From: Desulfopila sp. IMCC35006
GTDB taxonomy: Bacteria > Desulfobacterota > Desulfobulbia > Desulfobulbales > Desulfocapsaceae
DNA: 64,000 nt
Assembly (NCBI RefSeq): GCF_005116645.1
Contig: NZ_SWCM01000002.1
Span: 310,001-374,000 of the forward strand
Reading direction: 5' to 3'
Under the pieces are notes generated by a model. The model saw only the letters and a list, made by a program, of their open reading frames with translations, ran no database searches and had not been told where the DNA came from. The position numbers and the translations under genes are program-made. Each line of letters starts with the position of its first letter. Within the stretch, counting starts at the first letter, position 1. This document shows positions 43,511 through 53,136 of this stretch, piece after piece.

Positions 43511-45115
43511 ATGAAACTGCCCACTGCTCAGGAAATGAAAAATCTCGATCGCTCAGCGACGGAAATGTTCGGCATCCCAAGTGTTATCCTCATGGAAAAT
43601 GCGGGTCTCGGTACGGTGCGGATGTTAGAGAAGGAACGGGGTTCGTGTAAGAATACTTTCGCCCTGATATTTGTCGGCCCTGGAAATAATGGCGGGGACG
43701 GTCTGGTTATCGGGCGTCATCTCCACCAGCGAGGCTGTCAACCTGTTTTCTTTTTTCTCGTTAACCCGGACTCCCTGACCGGCGACCCTGCTGTTAATCT
43801 GCATATTATCCGCAAACTGCGGCTCCCGTTTCATGTGGTTGATTCCCCTGCGAGGGTGGGAACTATCCCGGTCCTGATTAAACAACTCGAATCGCGGGGC
43901 CTGCCTTGCTACGCTGTCATCGATGCGATCTTCGGTATTGGCCTCTGTCGGGAAATAACAGGCCATTTTGCCGATACTATAAATCTGATCAACTCCTATA
44001 ATTTCAACCATACAACCCCCATCGTCGCCGTCGACACTCCCTCGGGAATGGATACAGACACCGGCAGAATTCTGGGAACCTGTATCCGGGCCGACCTTAC
44101 CGCCACGTACTGCTGCGCAAAACCCGGTCACTTTATTCATGACGGATCTTCGTGGACCGGCAAGTTGGATATCATTGATATCGGCATCCCGCCGGAAGCA
44201 ATACAGAATGCCGATATAACAACAAAGCTTGCCACTCTCGAAACATGCACGGCGCTGATTCAGCCCCTCCAGCGCAAAAAAGCGGCCCATAAAGGCAGCC
44301 ATGGACATCTGCTTATTCTGGCTGGATCGACCGGCAAAACAGGAGCGGCTATTCTCTCTGCCAGGGGTGCACTGCGATGCGGTGCGGGTCTTGTCACTCT
44401 CTGCGTTCCTCATGACCTGAACGTAATTTTTGAAACAACCCTGATAGAGGCAATGACTCTTCCCCTGGCAAACAGTGGACAATGCCTGTCACAACGCGAT
44501 TGGCCAACTCTCTCTCAGCAGATTGCAACCAAGCAGGCAATCGTTATGGGCCCAGGCATTGGACTTGATTCCGAAACGGCGGAGCTCGTCCTGCAAGTCT
44601 ACCGCTCCGCCCAATGCCCGGTCATCGTCGATGCCGATGCCCTGACTGTCCTGGCTGCGTATCGAGACCGACTCGAACCGCCTGCCGGTCCAAGAATATT
44701 CACGCCGCACCCTGGTGAACTCGCTCGATTGCTGGACAAATCCGTTGCCGATATTCAAGCTGATCGGCTCGATGCCGCCATTTTAGGTCATAACCTTTTC
44801 AGCAACGATTTACACCAGACAGTAATGATTCTCAAAGGCTCAGGTACTGTCATCGCCGCCGACGATGGCTCGACTACAATCAATACGACCGGCAATCCGG
44901 GGATGGCGTCAGGGGGGATGGGTGACGTGTTAAGCGGGGTTCTCGGAGCCCTCGTCTGCCAGGGGCTTTCTCCGCTCAATGCGGGGGTTGCCGGGGTTTA
45001 CCTGCACGGTGCTGCGGCAGACCGGCTCTATGAAAAATCGGGCGCAGGCTTTCTCGCCTCTGAGGTTGCTGAAATGATTCCAGCCATAATCAAGGAGCAT
45101 CTTGATCGTCAATAA
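43511..45115 (+). CDS. nnr: Bifunctional NAD(P)HX epimerase/dehydratase
   Basis: The 534-aa enzyme starts at ATG 43511 with AGGAGG upstream. The N-terminal NnrE half (Rossmann-like, GNNGGDGLVIGRHL and GMDTDTGR) epimerises S/R forms of hydrated NAD(P)H; the C-terminal NnrD half (KAAHKGSHGHLLILAGSTGKTGA, VMGPGIGL, and GMASGGMGDVLSG) dehydrates the S form using ADP. It repairs damaged nicotinamide cofactors in the cytoplasm. It is convergent with ung. Confidence 0.93.
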   Translation: MKLPTAQEMKNLDRSATEMFGIPSVILMENAGLGTVRMLEKERGSCKNTFALIFVGPGNNGGDGLVIGRHLHQRGCQPVFFFLVNPDSLTGDPAVNLHIIRKLRLPFHVVDSPARVGTIPVLIKQLESRGLPCYAVIDAIFGIGLCREITGHFADTINLINSYNFNHTTPIVAVDTPSGMDTDTGRILGTCIRADLTATYCCAKPGHFIHDGSSWTGKLDIIDIGIPPEAIQNADITTKLATLETCTALIQPLQRKKAAHKGSHGHLLILAGSTGKTGAAILSARGALRCGAGLVTLCVPHDLNVIFETTLIEAMTLPLANSGQCLSQRDWPTLSQQIATKQAIVMGPGIGLDSETAELVLQVYRSAQCPVIVDADALTVLAAYRDRLEPPAGPRIFTPHPGELARLLDKSVADIQADRLDAAILGHNLFSNDLHQTVMILKGSGTVIAADDGSTTINTTGNPGMASGGMGDVLSGVLGALVCQGLSPLNAGVAGVYLHGAAADRLYEKSGAGFLASEVAEMIPAIIKEHLDRQ

Positions 45116-45122
45116 GCCCACT

Positions 45123-45845
45123 TTACCATGCTATTGGCTGCAGGTGATGCTGCCGGAGATAGGCATTACATTTGACAAAAACATTTGAACCCAGAAACCC
45201 CCGGTGGGCAGAAAGCGGGGATGGATGGCTGGTGGCCAGGATCAGATGTTTTCGGGAGTCGATCAGGACCTTTTTTTTCTGGGCAAACGCCCCCCAGAGC
45301 ATGAAGACGACATGTTCTTTTTTATTGGAAACAGTGGCAATAATATCGTCAGTCAGCGCATGCCAGCCGAGCTGGACATGGGAATTGGGACGCCTGGCCA
45401 TGACCGTCAGACTGGCATTAAGCAGTAAAACGCCCTGCCTGGCCCACCTGGTCAGATCGCTGTCGACACTGACCTTTTCACCGTTATATACGCTGCTGTT
45501 GACTTCCTGCAGGATATTGCGCAGAGATGGTGGCACAGGAATTCCCTGCTGCACCGAAAAACATATCCCATGCGCCTCCGGTCCTTTCCCGGGATGTTCA
45601 TTGAAATATGGGTCCTGGCCTATTATTACTACCTTTGTCGCGGCAAGACTTGTCAGCCGCAAGGCCGTAAAAACATTCTCCCGAAGCGGATAAACACGGC
45701 TCTCCCCCGCCCCTTCGTAGGCTCGTTTTACCAACTCCCTGTGCAAGCCCTGCTGCATGAGAGGGACATTCTCCTCCCAGAGGACAGCCTGGACGTCAGT
45801 CTGCTGTTTCACACCATTCTCCATTGCCTCGGGCAAACAAGGCAT
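45123..45845 (-). CDS. ung: Uracil-DNA glycosylase (family 1)
   Basis: The 240-aa protein has the water-activating GQDPYF, the uracil-recognition LLLNASLTV with Asn, and the minor-groove loop SHPSPLSAHRGF with catalytic His. The usual QDPYH reads QDPYF followed by a four-residue insertion before AHGICFSV, which is unusual for family 1. It removes uracil from DNA to start base-excision repair. Its ATG overlaps the stop of the CheB-like gene (TAATG), suggesting coupled translation; an inner ATG seven residues later is also possible. Confidence 0.9.
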   Translation of the reverse strand: MPCLPEAMENGVKQQTDVQAVLWEENVPLMQQGLHRELVKRAYEGAGESRVYPLRENVFTALRLTSLAATKVVIIGQDPYFNEHPGKGPEAHGICFSVQQGIPVPPSLRNILQEVNSSVYNGEKVSVDSDLTRWARQGVLLLNASLTVMARRPNSHVQLGWHALTDDIIATVSNKKEHVVFMLWGAFAQKKKVLIDSRKHLILATSHPSPLSAHRGFLGSNVFVKCNAYLRQHHLQPIAW

Positions 45846-47080
45846 TACTCGACAGCACCGGCATCACTGCTGTCGTCTTGAGCTGTCGTATGGATCCCTT
45901 TAATCAACTCCACCAGCTTTTCCATTGATACCGTTCCGGCAAGGCTGCATTTTTCCACCACCTGTCGACCCATGTTTTTATGATAACACTCCTCCTCTCT
46001 GAGAACGGCGTGCATTCCTCCGTTTTTCAAAAGCAGGGCCATCCCCTTGTCCCCATCGTTGTCATCGCCGGAAAGTATTATCCCGGCGGCTCTTTTTTTC
46101 AAGACGGTACTCACCGAGGCCAGAAGAATATCGACTGGTCCGCCATTCAAAGATGCTTTGGGCACCTTCTGGAGGGTCAATTGTCCGTTGTATGGCTTGA
46201 TGTTCATGTAGTCAGAACCGGAAGCCAGATAACAATTACCGCTTTCGATGGTTACCCCTTCCCTGGCCCGGATTACTTTTATCTCCGAGATAGCATCAAG
46301 ATACTCGGCAAAGCTATTGACGTGCTCAGGCGTCTGATGAATCACCGCAATGAGAGCACCATGCAAGCTATCGGCGAGCTGAGGAACTATCTGCAACAAA
46401 TTAAAAAAACACCCTTCTCCGCCACCGAACACCGAGATACAGTTGTTCAGCTGATCCTGCGACGCCGGTGAGGATCTCAGCTCAATAATGTCGCCACACT
46501 CCGAACAGATTATAGTATCGACAGGCTGAGATCTTACAACCGTGATCACCTCTCCGTTGCCACACTCTTCACAAAAGACCACTCTCTGCTCTGCTTCCGG
46601 TGCACTGCCCGCCGCCCCCGGAGCTGTAAAAACCGGTTCTTTCGCCTTAAGACGAACAGCAGCAGCCCTCTTCACCTTGTCGATGATTAGTTTCTTGTAG
46701 GTCTGCTGGCTACTTTTCTGAAAGATAAAATCCTTGCAGACAAAATCGACCGCGCCATTTTTCAGGGTATCGAAACATCGGGCGGTCCCTGTTTCGGTAA
46801 GACTGGAAAACATTATGGTCGGCGTCGGCCGGTGAATCATCAGATGTTGCAGCGCGGTCATACCATCCATCAGCGGCATTTCCATATCGAGCAGGATAAC
46901 GTCCGGGTTTTTCTTCAATACCAGATCAAGGGCCTCAATACCGTTCTGGGCCTCCCCGACAATATCAAGCTCCTCACAATCATTAAAAATATCTTCCAGA
47001 AATTTTCGGAAAACAAGAGAATCATCGACAATCAGAAGTGATATCTTCGAGGAAGAATTTTTTTCATTTTCTTGCTGCAT
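45845..47080 (-). CDS. CheB-like response regulator with zinc-ribbon linker and no catalytic serine
   Basis: The 411-aa protein has a receiver domain with Asp65 in LLDMEMPLMDG, a linker containing FCEECG and IICSECG (C-x2-C pairs, about residues 170-200), and a CheB methylesterase-like C-terminal domain. In the esterase part the His (AVIHQTPE) and Asp (LSGDDNDGDKGM) are kept, but the nucleophile position reads VFGGGEG instead of GASTGG, so serine is missing. No cheA, cheW, cheR or MCP gene is near. It is probably a signalling adaptor rather than a methylesterase. Confidence 0.82.
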   Translation of the reverse strand: MQQENEKNSSSKISLLIVDDSLVFRKFLEDIFNDCEELDIVGEAQNGIEALDLVLKKNPDVILLDMEMPLMDGMTALQHLMIHRPTPTIMFSSLTETGTARCFDTLKNGAVDFVCKDFIFQKSSQQTYKKLIIDKVKRAAAVRLKAKEPVFTAPGAAGSAPEAEQRVVFCEECGNGEVITVVRSQPVDTIICSECGDIIELRSSPASQDQLNNCISVFGGGEGCFFNLLQIVPQLADSLHGALIAVIHQTPEHVNSFAEYLDAISEIKVIRAREGVTIESGNCYLASGSDYMNIKPYNGQLTLQKVPKASLNGGPVDILLASVSTVLKKRAAGIILSGDDNDGDKGMALLLKNGGMHAVLREEECYHKNMGRQVVEKCSLAGTVSMEKLVELIKGIHTTAQDDSSDAGAVE

Positions 47081-47146
47081 GTACGTAGTTCCATTGACAT
47101 ATCATCCAGGCAAATATGCCGGGACAGGAATTTCATCCTGTATTTA

Positions 47147-47800
47147 TTATTGGTAAAGCTTATGTTTTTCTATATAGAGTATAACAGATGGCGGCAGAAA
47201 CTGCTCTACCGACTGGCCCTGGGCGATCATGGTCCTGATTGTCGATGAGCTCTGCTCGCCTGGCGTTCGTGCTAATATGTAAATATCTTTTTGGCCATCG
47301 TCTGCATGCCAACAGCCCTGACTGGCCATATACCCCAGGCTCTTCAGCAAATAGGCCAGCCGTTCGCCTTTATAGCCCTTTCTCCGGGAGAGGATAATAT
47401 GGACCGCACGTAAAACATCCCGGTACGACTTCCAGCTGAGGATTTCCATGAAGGCATCAGCGCCGATCATGAAATAAAGCTGGTAATCGTTATGATACTT
47501 TTTTCGGTAATGTTTCTGCAGAACCCGCAGCGTATCGATGGTATAGGAGGGCTTCGGCAGGATGCCTTCGATCGCGTTACATTCAAAACCTTTCATGCCC
47601 AGCGTGGCCAGTTCCAGCATGGCCAGCCGGTGATCAAAGGAACTTACCGCAGTAGTGTTTTTGTGCGGCGGCTCGGCGGCAGGAATAAAAACCACCTTGT
47701 CCAGCGCGCATTCCGCCAGAGCCGATTCTGCCAGCTGCAGATGTCCGTAGTGCACAGGATCAAAGGTCCCGCCAAGTAACCCGATCTTATTTACGGTCAC
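47147..47800 (-). CDS. nadD: Nicotinate-nucleotide adenylyltransferase
   Basis: The 217-aa enzyme has the nucleotidyltransferase motif GLLGGTFDPVHYGHL and the C-terminal SSSTIRTMIAQGQ. It adenylates nicotinate mononucleotide in NAD synthesis. Its start overlaps the end of proA by 4 nt, so it is co-translated with the proline genes, a common deltaproteobacterial order. Confidence 0.93.
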   Translation of the reverse strand: MTVNKIGLLGGTFDPVHYGHLQLAESALAECALDKVVFIPAAEPPHKNTTAVSSFDHRLAMLELATLGMKGFECNAIEGILPKPSYTIDTLRVLQKHYRKKYHNDYQLYFMIGADAFMEILSWKSYRDVLRAVHIILSRRKGYKGERLAYLLKSLGYMASQGCWHADDGQKDIYILARTPGEQSSSTIRTMIAQGQSVEQFLPPSVILYIEKHKLYQ

Positions 47801-49053
47801 TCTCGGACTTGTCCCTGACCAAAAACTACAAATTTCCGGGTAGTCAACTCCTCAAGCCCCATCGGACCGTAGGCATGCAGCTTGGTGGTGCTGATACCTA
47901 TTTCCGCACCAAGTCCGAGCTGCCCCCCATCATTAAAACGCGTTGAGGCATTGACCATTACCGCAGATGCATCAATCTCGGCAATAAACCTCTGGGCGGT
48001 ACTGTAATTTTCCGTAACGATCGATTCGGTATGCCGGGAACCGTACGTTTGAATATACTGTTTGGCTTCGCTAAAGCCCTGCACCACTTTTACACAGAGA
48101 ATCAAATCAAGAAATTCGGTGCCCCAGTCTTCCTCTGCCGCGGCTTGTATTCCTGCGGCTATTCTGACGCTTTGGGCGCACCCGCGAAGTTCCACACCGT
48201 TCGCGGTAAGCTCTTTTACTACCCGCGGCAGAAAAGTTTCCGCGATATCGCTGTGGATCAGCAATCCTTCAAGGGCATTGCACACGCCAGGCCGATGGAT
48301 CTTGGAATTAAGCACCAAGGGGATGGCCTTGTCCAGATCGGCATCTTTATCGATATACAGATGACAGACGCCTTTATAGTGCTTGAGAACAGGAATTCTG
48401 GAATTCGCGGCAACAAACCGGATGAGTCCCTCTCCGCCACGCGGGATGACCAGGTCGATGTCCTCCTCAAGGGTGAGCAGATGAGTGATTGCCAGCCGGT
48501 CGGTGACAGGGATAACCTGCACCGCACTCCTGTCGATGTTGTGCTGGGTGAGCGCCTGTTGCAGAAGAGTTGCAAGAGCGAGATTGGAGTGAATGGCTTC
48601 TGACCCGCCCCGCAAAATTACCGCGTTGCCTGTTTTAACACAGAGGGCAGCGGCATCCACAGTTACATTGGGCCGGGACTCATAGATCATGGCGATCACC
48701 CCAAGAGGCACCCGCATTCTCCCGACCTGAAGACCGTTGGGCCGTTTTACAAAATTTTCTATTTTTCCAATCGGATCCGGCAGGGCGCAGAGTTCCAGGA
48801 GCCCGGTAATCATGGAATCGATAACCGCATCGGATAAGCGCAGCCGGTCAAGCATGGCTGGCGACAATCCCTTTTCAACCCCTGCTGCGAGATCCTTGTC
48901 ATTTTCAACTTTCAGATGCTCTCTTTGCCGCGCCAGCAGATCGGCAACAGTGGTCAGGACATCATTTTTGGTCTTTGTTGAAAGAGCCATCAGATCTGCC
49001 GCAGCAAGCTTCGCTCTTTTCGCTAATTCGTCAATTGTCTGTTCCAGTGCCAT
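47797..49053 (-). CDS. proA: Gamma-glutamyl phosphate reductase
   Basis: The 418-aa protein is a full-length ProA with the aldehyde-dehydrogenase-like Rossmann fold (GNAVILRGGSEAIHSN) and catalytic Cys in IHRPGVCNALEGLLIH. It makes glutamate semialdehyde for proline synthesis using NADPH. It follows proB after 36 nt. Confidence 0.95.
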   Translation of the reverse strand: MALEQTIDELAKRAKLAAADLMALSTKTKNDVLTTVADLLARQREHLKVENDKDLAAGVEKGLSPAMLDRLRLSDAVIDSMITGLLELCALPDPIGKIENFVKRPNGLQVGRMRVPLGVIAMIYESRPNVTVDAAALCVKTGNAVILRGGSEAIHSNLALATLLQQALTQHNIDRSAVQVIPVTDRLAITHLLTLEEDIDLVIPRGGEGLIRFVAANSRIPVLKHYKGVCHLYIDKDADLDKAIPLVLNSKIHRPGVCNALEGLLIHSDIAETFLPRVVKELTANGVELRGCAQSVRIAAGIQAAAEEDWGTEFLDLILCVKVVQGFSEAKQYIQTYGSRHTESIVTENYSTAQRFIAEIDASAVMVNASTRFNDGGQLGLGAEIGISTTKLHAYGPMGLEELTTRKFVVFGQGQVRE

Positions 49054-49089
49054 GAAGCTATCCTTTAATATTTCTGTCAGGTATTCAGC

Positions 49090-50247
49090 TCAGAGGATGA
49101 CCAGATTATCCCGATGCATCACCTCGTCACTTTCTTTACTGCCTAATATCTGCACAATGTGATCGGTACGCACACCTTTAATTTTGTACAGATCGACCGA
49201 GCTGAAATTGGTTAAACCGACAGCCACCGGCTTGTTGTCCATGTCCAGGCACCTGACCGCATCGCCTACATCAAAATGGCCTTCAACTTCGATTATACCG
49301 GATGGAAGCAGGCTTTTGCCGTTCTGGCAGATTGCCTTGCAGGCCCCGCGGTCCAGGACCAGACTGCCTTTTGGTTTCAGGACATAGGCTATCCAGCGCT
49401 TACGGCTTTGCATTTTTTCCTGTCGCGGCAGGAAAAACGTGCCGATAATCTCGCCGGAAAAAAGATGCTTGAGGATATCCGTCTGTCTGCCAGGGCCGAT
49501 AAAGGAACTCCCTCCACCGGCAGAAACCATTTGAGCAGCCTTAATTTTACTACACATGCCGCCGGTTCCCAAAACACTTTTACTGTTGCCGGCCATGGCC
49601 ATAATCTCGTCGGTGACCTCAGCCACTGTATAGAGAGCCCGGGCGTTTGCATCGGTCACCGGATTACGGTCATACAAGGCGTCGACATCGGTCAGGCAAA
49701 TGAACATATCCGCCTCAATCAGGTTAGCAACCAGGGCACCTAAATTGTCATTGTCGCTAAACTTCAACTCCTCGGTTGAAACCGTATCATTTTCATTGAT
49801 GACCGGAATGACACCATATTTAAAGAGCGTGAGAATCGTGTTGCGAACGTTGAGATATCTTTTGCGATTGGCGAGGTCAGAATGGGTCAGCAGTATCTGA
49901 GCGATATTTTTACCATAGACGGCAAAAGATTCGTCGTAATCATGCATCAGGCTGGACTGGCCGATTGCAGCGAGTGCCTGCTTCTGCTTAATCGTCAGTT
50001 CCAGCTCATCGCTTATATGGATTTTTCTTCTTCCGGCAGAAACTGCACCGGAGGTGACCAGAATCACCTCTCTGCCGGTATTATGCAGAAAAGCTATCTC
50101 TTTGGCAAGATTATCGACAACCTGCTTGTTAATCCCATCGGCACCGGTCAGGATCGCGCTTCCCACCTTCACCACCACCCTTTTTGCTTTGTCGAAAAGA
50201 GTCTGTCGATAATAGAGTCCGTCTTCAATTTCTAAATTCGAATTCAT
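49090..50247 (-). CDS. proB: Glutamate 5-kinase
   Basis: The 385-aa protein has an amino-acid kinase domain (RVVVKVGSAIL, VTSGAVSAGR, INENDTVS) and a C-terminal PUA domain (about 290-370). Full length with PUA matches E. coli ProB, usually feedback-inhibited by proline. It starts the proB-proA-nadD series, about 105 nt downstream of obgE. Confidence 0.95.
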   Translation of the reverse strand: MNSNLEIEDGLYYRQTLFDKAKRVVVKVGSAILTGADGINKQVVDNLAKEIAFLHNTGREVILVTSGAVSAGRRKIHISDELELTIKQKQALAAIGQSSLMHDYDESFAVYGKNIAQILLTHSDLANRKRYLNVRNTILTLFKYGVIPVINENDTVSTEELKFSDNDNLGALVANLIEADMFICLTDVDALYDRNPVTDANARALYTVAEVTDEIMAMAGNSKSVLGTGGMCSKIKAAQMVSAGGGSSFIGPGRQTDILKHLFSGEIIGTFFLPRQEKMQSRKRWIAYVLKPKGSLVLDRGACKAICQNGKSLLPSGIIEVEGHFDVGDAVRCLDMDNKPVAVGLTNFSSVDLYKIKGVRTDHIVQILGSKESDEVMHRDNLVIL

Positions 50248-50352
50248 AAGATGTTGAACCCGCTTAAATACGTGATGATGAGCGAAGAGAAGAAGGTTTT
50301 CACCTTGATCCGATCAAATTCATACAGAGACCAGCCAGTAAAAGCATGCCTT

Positions 50353-51357
50353 TTATTGGTGCTCTTTTTCACCTTGTTCCAGGGTTTCCAGCACAAGTTC
50401 TTTCAGGCCATCAATCCCCTCTCCGGTCATTCCAGAAACACTGACAACATGCTGTCCCATCTGCTGAAACATTGTTGTCAATTTCCTGAGCTCCGACTCT
50501 TCGACCAGATCCCGTTTATTTAATACCAGAAGCTGCATTCTGTCGACGAGTTCCTCTTTGTAGAGAAGAAGTTCATTGGCAATTATACGAAAATTTTCCT
50601 CGACATTTTCATCGGCTGCATCGATTACGTGCAAGAGCATGCTGGTCCGTTCTACATGACGAAGAAATTTATGTCCAAGGCCGATCCCATTATGCGCACC
50701 TTCGACAAGTCCGGGAATATCGGCAATTATACAGGGCTTGAACCATTTGTGCTGCAATACCCCAAGCTGCGGTTCCAGAGTGGTGAAGGGGTAGGACGCT
50801 ATCTTCGGATTGGCGGCCGAGAGCTTTGACAAAAGAGTCGATTTACCTGCATTGGGCAAGCCAACCAGACCGACATCAGCAATAAGTTTAAGTTCTATTT
50901 TCAGCCAGAATTCTTCACCGGCCTCTCCATTGGTTGCGACTCGGGGAGTACGGTTTGTCCCGCTGGCGAAATGAGGATTACCCAGCCCCCCATCTCCACC
51001 TCTGGCGATAACGACTGAATCTCCAGCCGATGCGAGATCGGCAAGTACCTCCCCGCTCTCGTTATTTTTTATCACGGAGCCGACAGGAACGTCAATAAAA
51101 CAATCCTTTCCGGAGCGTCCATGCATATCTTTTCCCTTGCCGTGAACCCCCCTCTCCGCTTTAAAATGAGACCGATAACGAAAATCAATGAGTGAGTTCA
51201 AAGAGTTGGTGGCTCGAATGATCACACTTCCACCGCGCCCTCCGTCTCCACCATTTGGCCCACCCCGAGGTACAAATTTTTCTCTGTGAAAACTGACACA
51301 GCCATTTCCGCCATCACCGGCTTTCACAAAAAACTTTGCTTCATCAATAAATGCCAT
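50353..51357 (-). CDS. obgE: GTPase ObgE/CgtA
   Basis: From ATG 51357 (GGAGGGTT before it) the protein is 334 aa. The Obg glycine-rich domain is at the N terminus (AGDGGNGCVSFHREKF, GGPNGGDGGRGGSV), followed by the G domain with GLPNAGKSTLL, DIPGLVEG and NKRDLVE. It assists 50S assembly and the stringent response. Directly downstream of rpmA. Confidence 0.95.
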   Translation of the reverse strand: MAFIDEAKFFVKAGDGGNGCVSFHREKFVPRGGPNGGDGGRGGSVIIRATNSLNSLIDFRYRSHFKAERGVHGKGKDMHGRSGKDCFIDVPVGSVIKNNESGEVLADLASAGDSVVIARGGDGGLGNPHFASGTNRTPRVATNGEAGEEFWLKIELKLIADVGLVGLPNAGKSTLLSKLSAANPKIASYPFTTLEPQLGVLQHKWFKPCIIADIPGLVEGAHNGIGLGHKFLRHVERTSMLLHVIDAADENVEENFRIIANELLLYKEELVDRMQLLVLNKRDLVEESELRKLTTMFQQMGQHVVSVSGMTGEGIDGLKELVLETLEQGEKEHQ

Positions 51358-51393
51358 AACCCTCCTGCAGGGTATCAATACCTGTAGACTGAA

Positions 51394-51435
51394 TAAAAAA
51401 AAACTCGACCATCAATAAAGCATTGAGGCCGAGTT
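51394..51435 (-). terminator. Hairpin terminator or attenuator between rpmA and obgE
   Basis: AACTCGGCC / GGTCGAGTT (minus strand, with one G-T pair) is followed by eight T. It sits between rpmA and obgE, so it may limit readthrough into obgE. Confidence 0.75.
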
Positions 51436-51490
51436 CAAACGTACCGGGTGACGGTCTGTACACGTCATCCGGAAGCGATATTTGATAAAA

Positions 51491-51748
51491 TCAAGCTACA
51501 GGATAAATGCTGACTCGTTTTTTATTTTTACCAAATTCTTCGTATGTCACAACACCCTCAATCTTGGCGAAAAGCGTATAATCGCGTCCGCAACCCACAT
51601 TGGTTCCTGGATGGATGACGGTTCCGAGCTGACGAACCAAAATATTACCAGCTTTGACTACCTGTCCGCCAAATCGCTTAACACCGCGTCGCTGGCCAGC
51701 ACTATCCCGACCGTTTCTAGAACTACCACCTGCTTTCTTATGAGCCAT
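51491..51748 (-). CDS. rpmA: 50S ribosomal protein L27
   Basis: The 85-aa protein has the conserved start [16 protein letters not shown] and [19 protein letters not shown]. It belongs to the large subunit near the peptidyl-transferase centre. It follows rplU after 73 nt. Confidence 0.96.
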   Translation of the reverse strand: MAHKKAGGSSRNGRDSAGQRRGVKRFGGQVVKAGNILVRQLGTVIHPGTNVGCGRDYTLFAKIEGVVTYEEFGKNKKRVSIYPVA

Positions 51749-51821
51749 CTTCTACCCCTTTTTTCCAACGTAAATCATGTTAAATATACTGTTGTATCCG
51801 TAATTTTTTCGGCAATGACCG

Positions 51822-52133
51822 TTACGCAGAAATATCTTCGATTTTCAGCGCAGTGTACGATTGTCTGTGACCGTTTTTTAATCGATACCCTTTGCGGCGC
51901 TTTTTCTTGAAAACAATTACTTTTTTTGCTCTTCCCTGTTCAGCGATTTTCGCAGTGACTTTGGCATTTTCAAGAACCGGCTGACCAACTTTTACGCCAT
52001 CATCGCCAACAACCATGAGAACATCAACCAAGTCTATATTGTCGCCAACGTTGCCTTCGAGTTTTTCAACCCGAACCTGATCTCCGCACGCAACCTGATA
52101 TTGTTTTCCACCTGTACGAACTATAGCATACAT
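51822..52133 (-). CDS. rplU: 50S ribosomal protein L21
   Basis: The 103-aa protein begins [20 protein letters not shown] and ends with the [15 protein letters not shown] tail typical of L21. GAGGTTCAT precedes the ATG. It binds 23S rRNA and, with L27, heads the series rplU-rpmA-obgE. Confidence 0.96.
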   Translation of the reverse strand: MYAIVRTGGKQYQVACGDQVRVEKLEGNVGDNIDLVDVLMVVGDDGVKVGQPVLENAKVTAKIAEQGRAKKVIVFKKKRRKGYRLKNGHRQSYTALKIEDISA

Positions 52134-52402
52134 ATATGAACCTCTTTGAGTGAATCTACTCTATTATTAACATAGCCAAATTATTTTACAAGAACAGAGC
52201 ATTCAACCGTATTGTGCCTCAATTGTCAACACAAATTAAACTTTTCCATCTTTTCTGGCGCACACAACGTATCTACTGAACGTATTGGGCGAAAAACACG
52301 CGAAAGTTGTTTCGCATCACGTGCTCTGCACACTGACGGGACGTTTTTGACAGATTTCAGACTGTCCTGCAATCAGGAGAGAAGAGCCATAATGCCACCA
52401 CC

Positions 52403-52849
52403 TCAACCGGAATATTCCAGACGGGCTTTTTCCTTTTCGGTACGGATAGAACAAGCTCTGGCAAACGCCGCTTTTTTTCCATGTTTGGAAATAGACACAG
52501 AGGTTTTCCCCTGTTTTCCCTGATGGGTCACCCAACTCACCTCGTAGCGGTTAAGTTTATCGTTGAGGCGGACACCGACAACACCGGTTCCAGAGTTACT
52601 GACCGTAACCATATGTTTGTTTGTCCTGACTTTGCCGAGTTTTTTCTCAGTCTTGTCACGCCAGGAAATCGCCGACAACAGACTGGAATAACGTCCACCA
52701 CACTTTCTATCGGAAAAGAACTTCGAGTGGGTTCTCCCTAAAAACCTGACTCTCACATACCAACCGTGGGTTCTTTTTGACTCCTGGTCTATCCTGGCAA
52801 TATCTTTATGCTTTTCAAGAAGCAATTTTTGTTTTTTGTCGTCTTCCAT
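52403..52849 (-). CDS. AP2/ERF-like DNA-binding-domain protein
   Basis: The 148-aa protein has two repeats of about 55 residues with the AP2 pattern (three-strand sheet then helix). The first has WYVRVRFLGRTHSKFFSD, the second TGVVGVRLNDKLNRYEVSW and, after TSVSISKHG, an Ala-rich helix (KAAFARACSIR). AP2-type folds also occur in bacterial integrases and homing endonucleases but here no catalytic domain is present, so a small DNA-binding protein is likely. It is isolated between rplU and the mazG-like gene, with its own upstream region. Confidence 0.75.
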   Translation of the reverse strand: MEDDKKQKLLLEKHKDIARIDQESKRTHGWYVRVRFLGRTHSKFFSDRKCGGRYSSLLSAISWRDKTEKKLGKVRTNKHMVTVSNSGTGVVGVRLNDKLNRYEVSWVTHQGKQGKTSVSISKHGKKAAFARACSIRTEKEKARLEYSG

Positions 52850-53136
52850 GAGTATACCTCTATTATTTAGGACACATAATGCTCAATGAGGAGTCCTGCT
52901 CCTCCATGCAACTGCACACCAATAATCCGCATGTACATTTTGCAAAAAGATGGTATTCTTGGCAGGCAAATGCACAAAACCTGACAACACCTTCCAGCAG
53001 AGCTAAATAGTTCTTCAAGGGTTGAATGTCAACTCCTTTTTACTAATATAATTGAAAAACAGTTCCAGCGTTTCCAGTCTGTTTACCTTTGTAAAAATCT
53101 TTTTTTCACTCTATTAAGCCTAGCATTAAAAATCAA

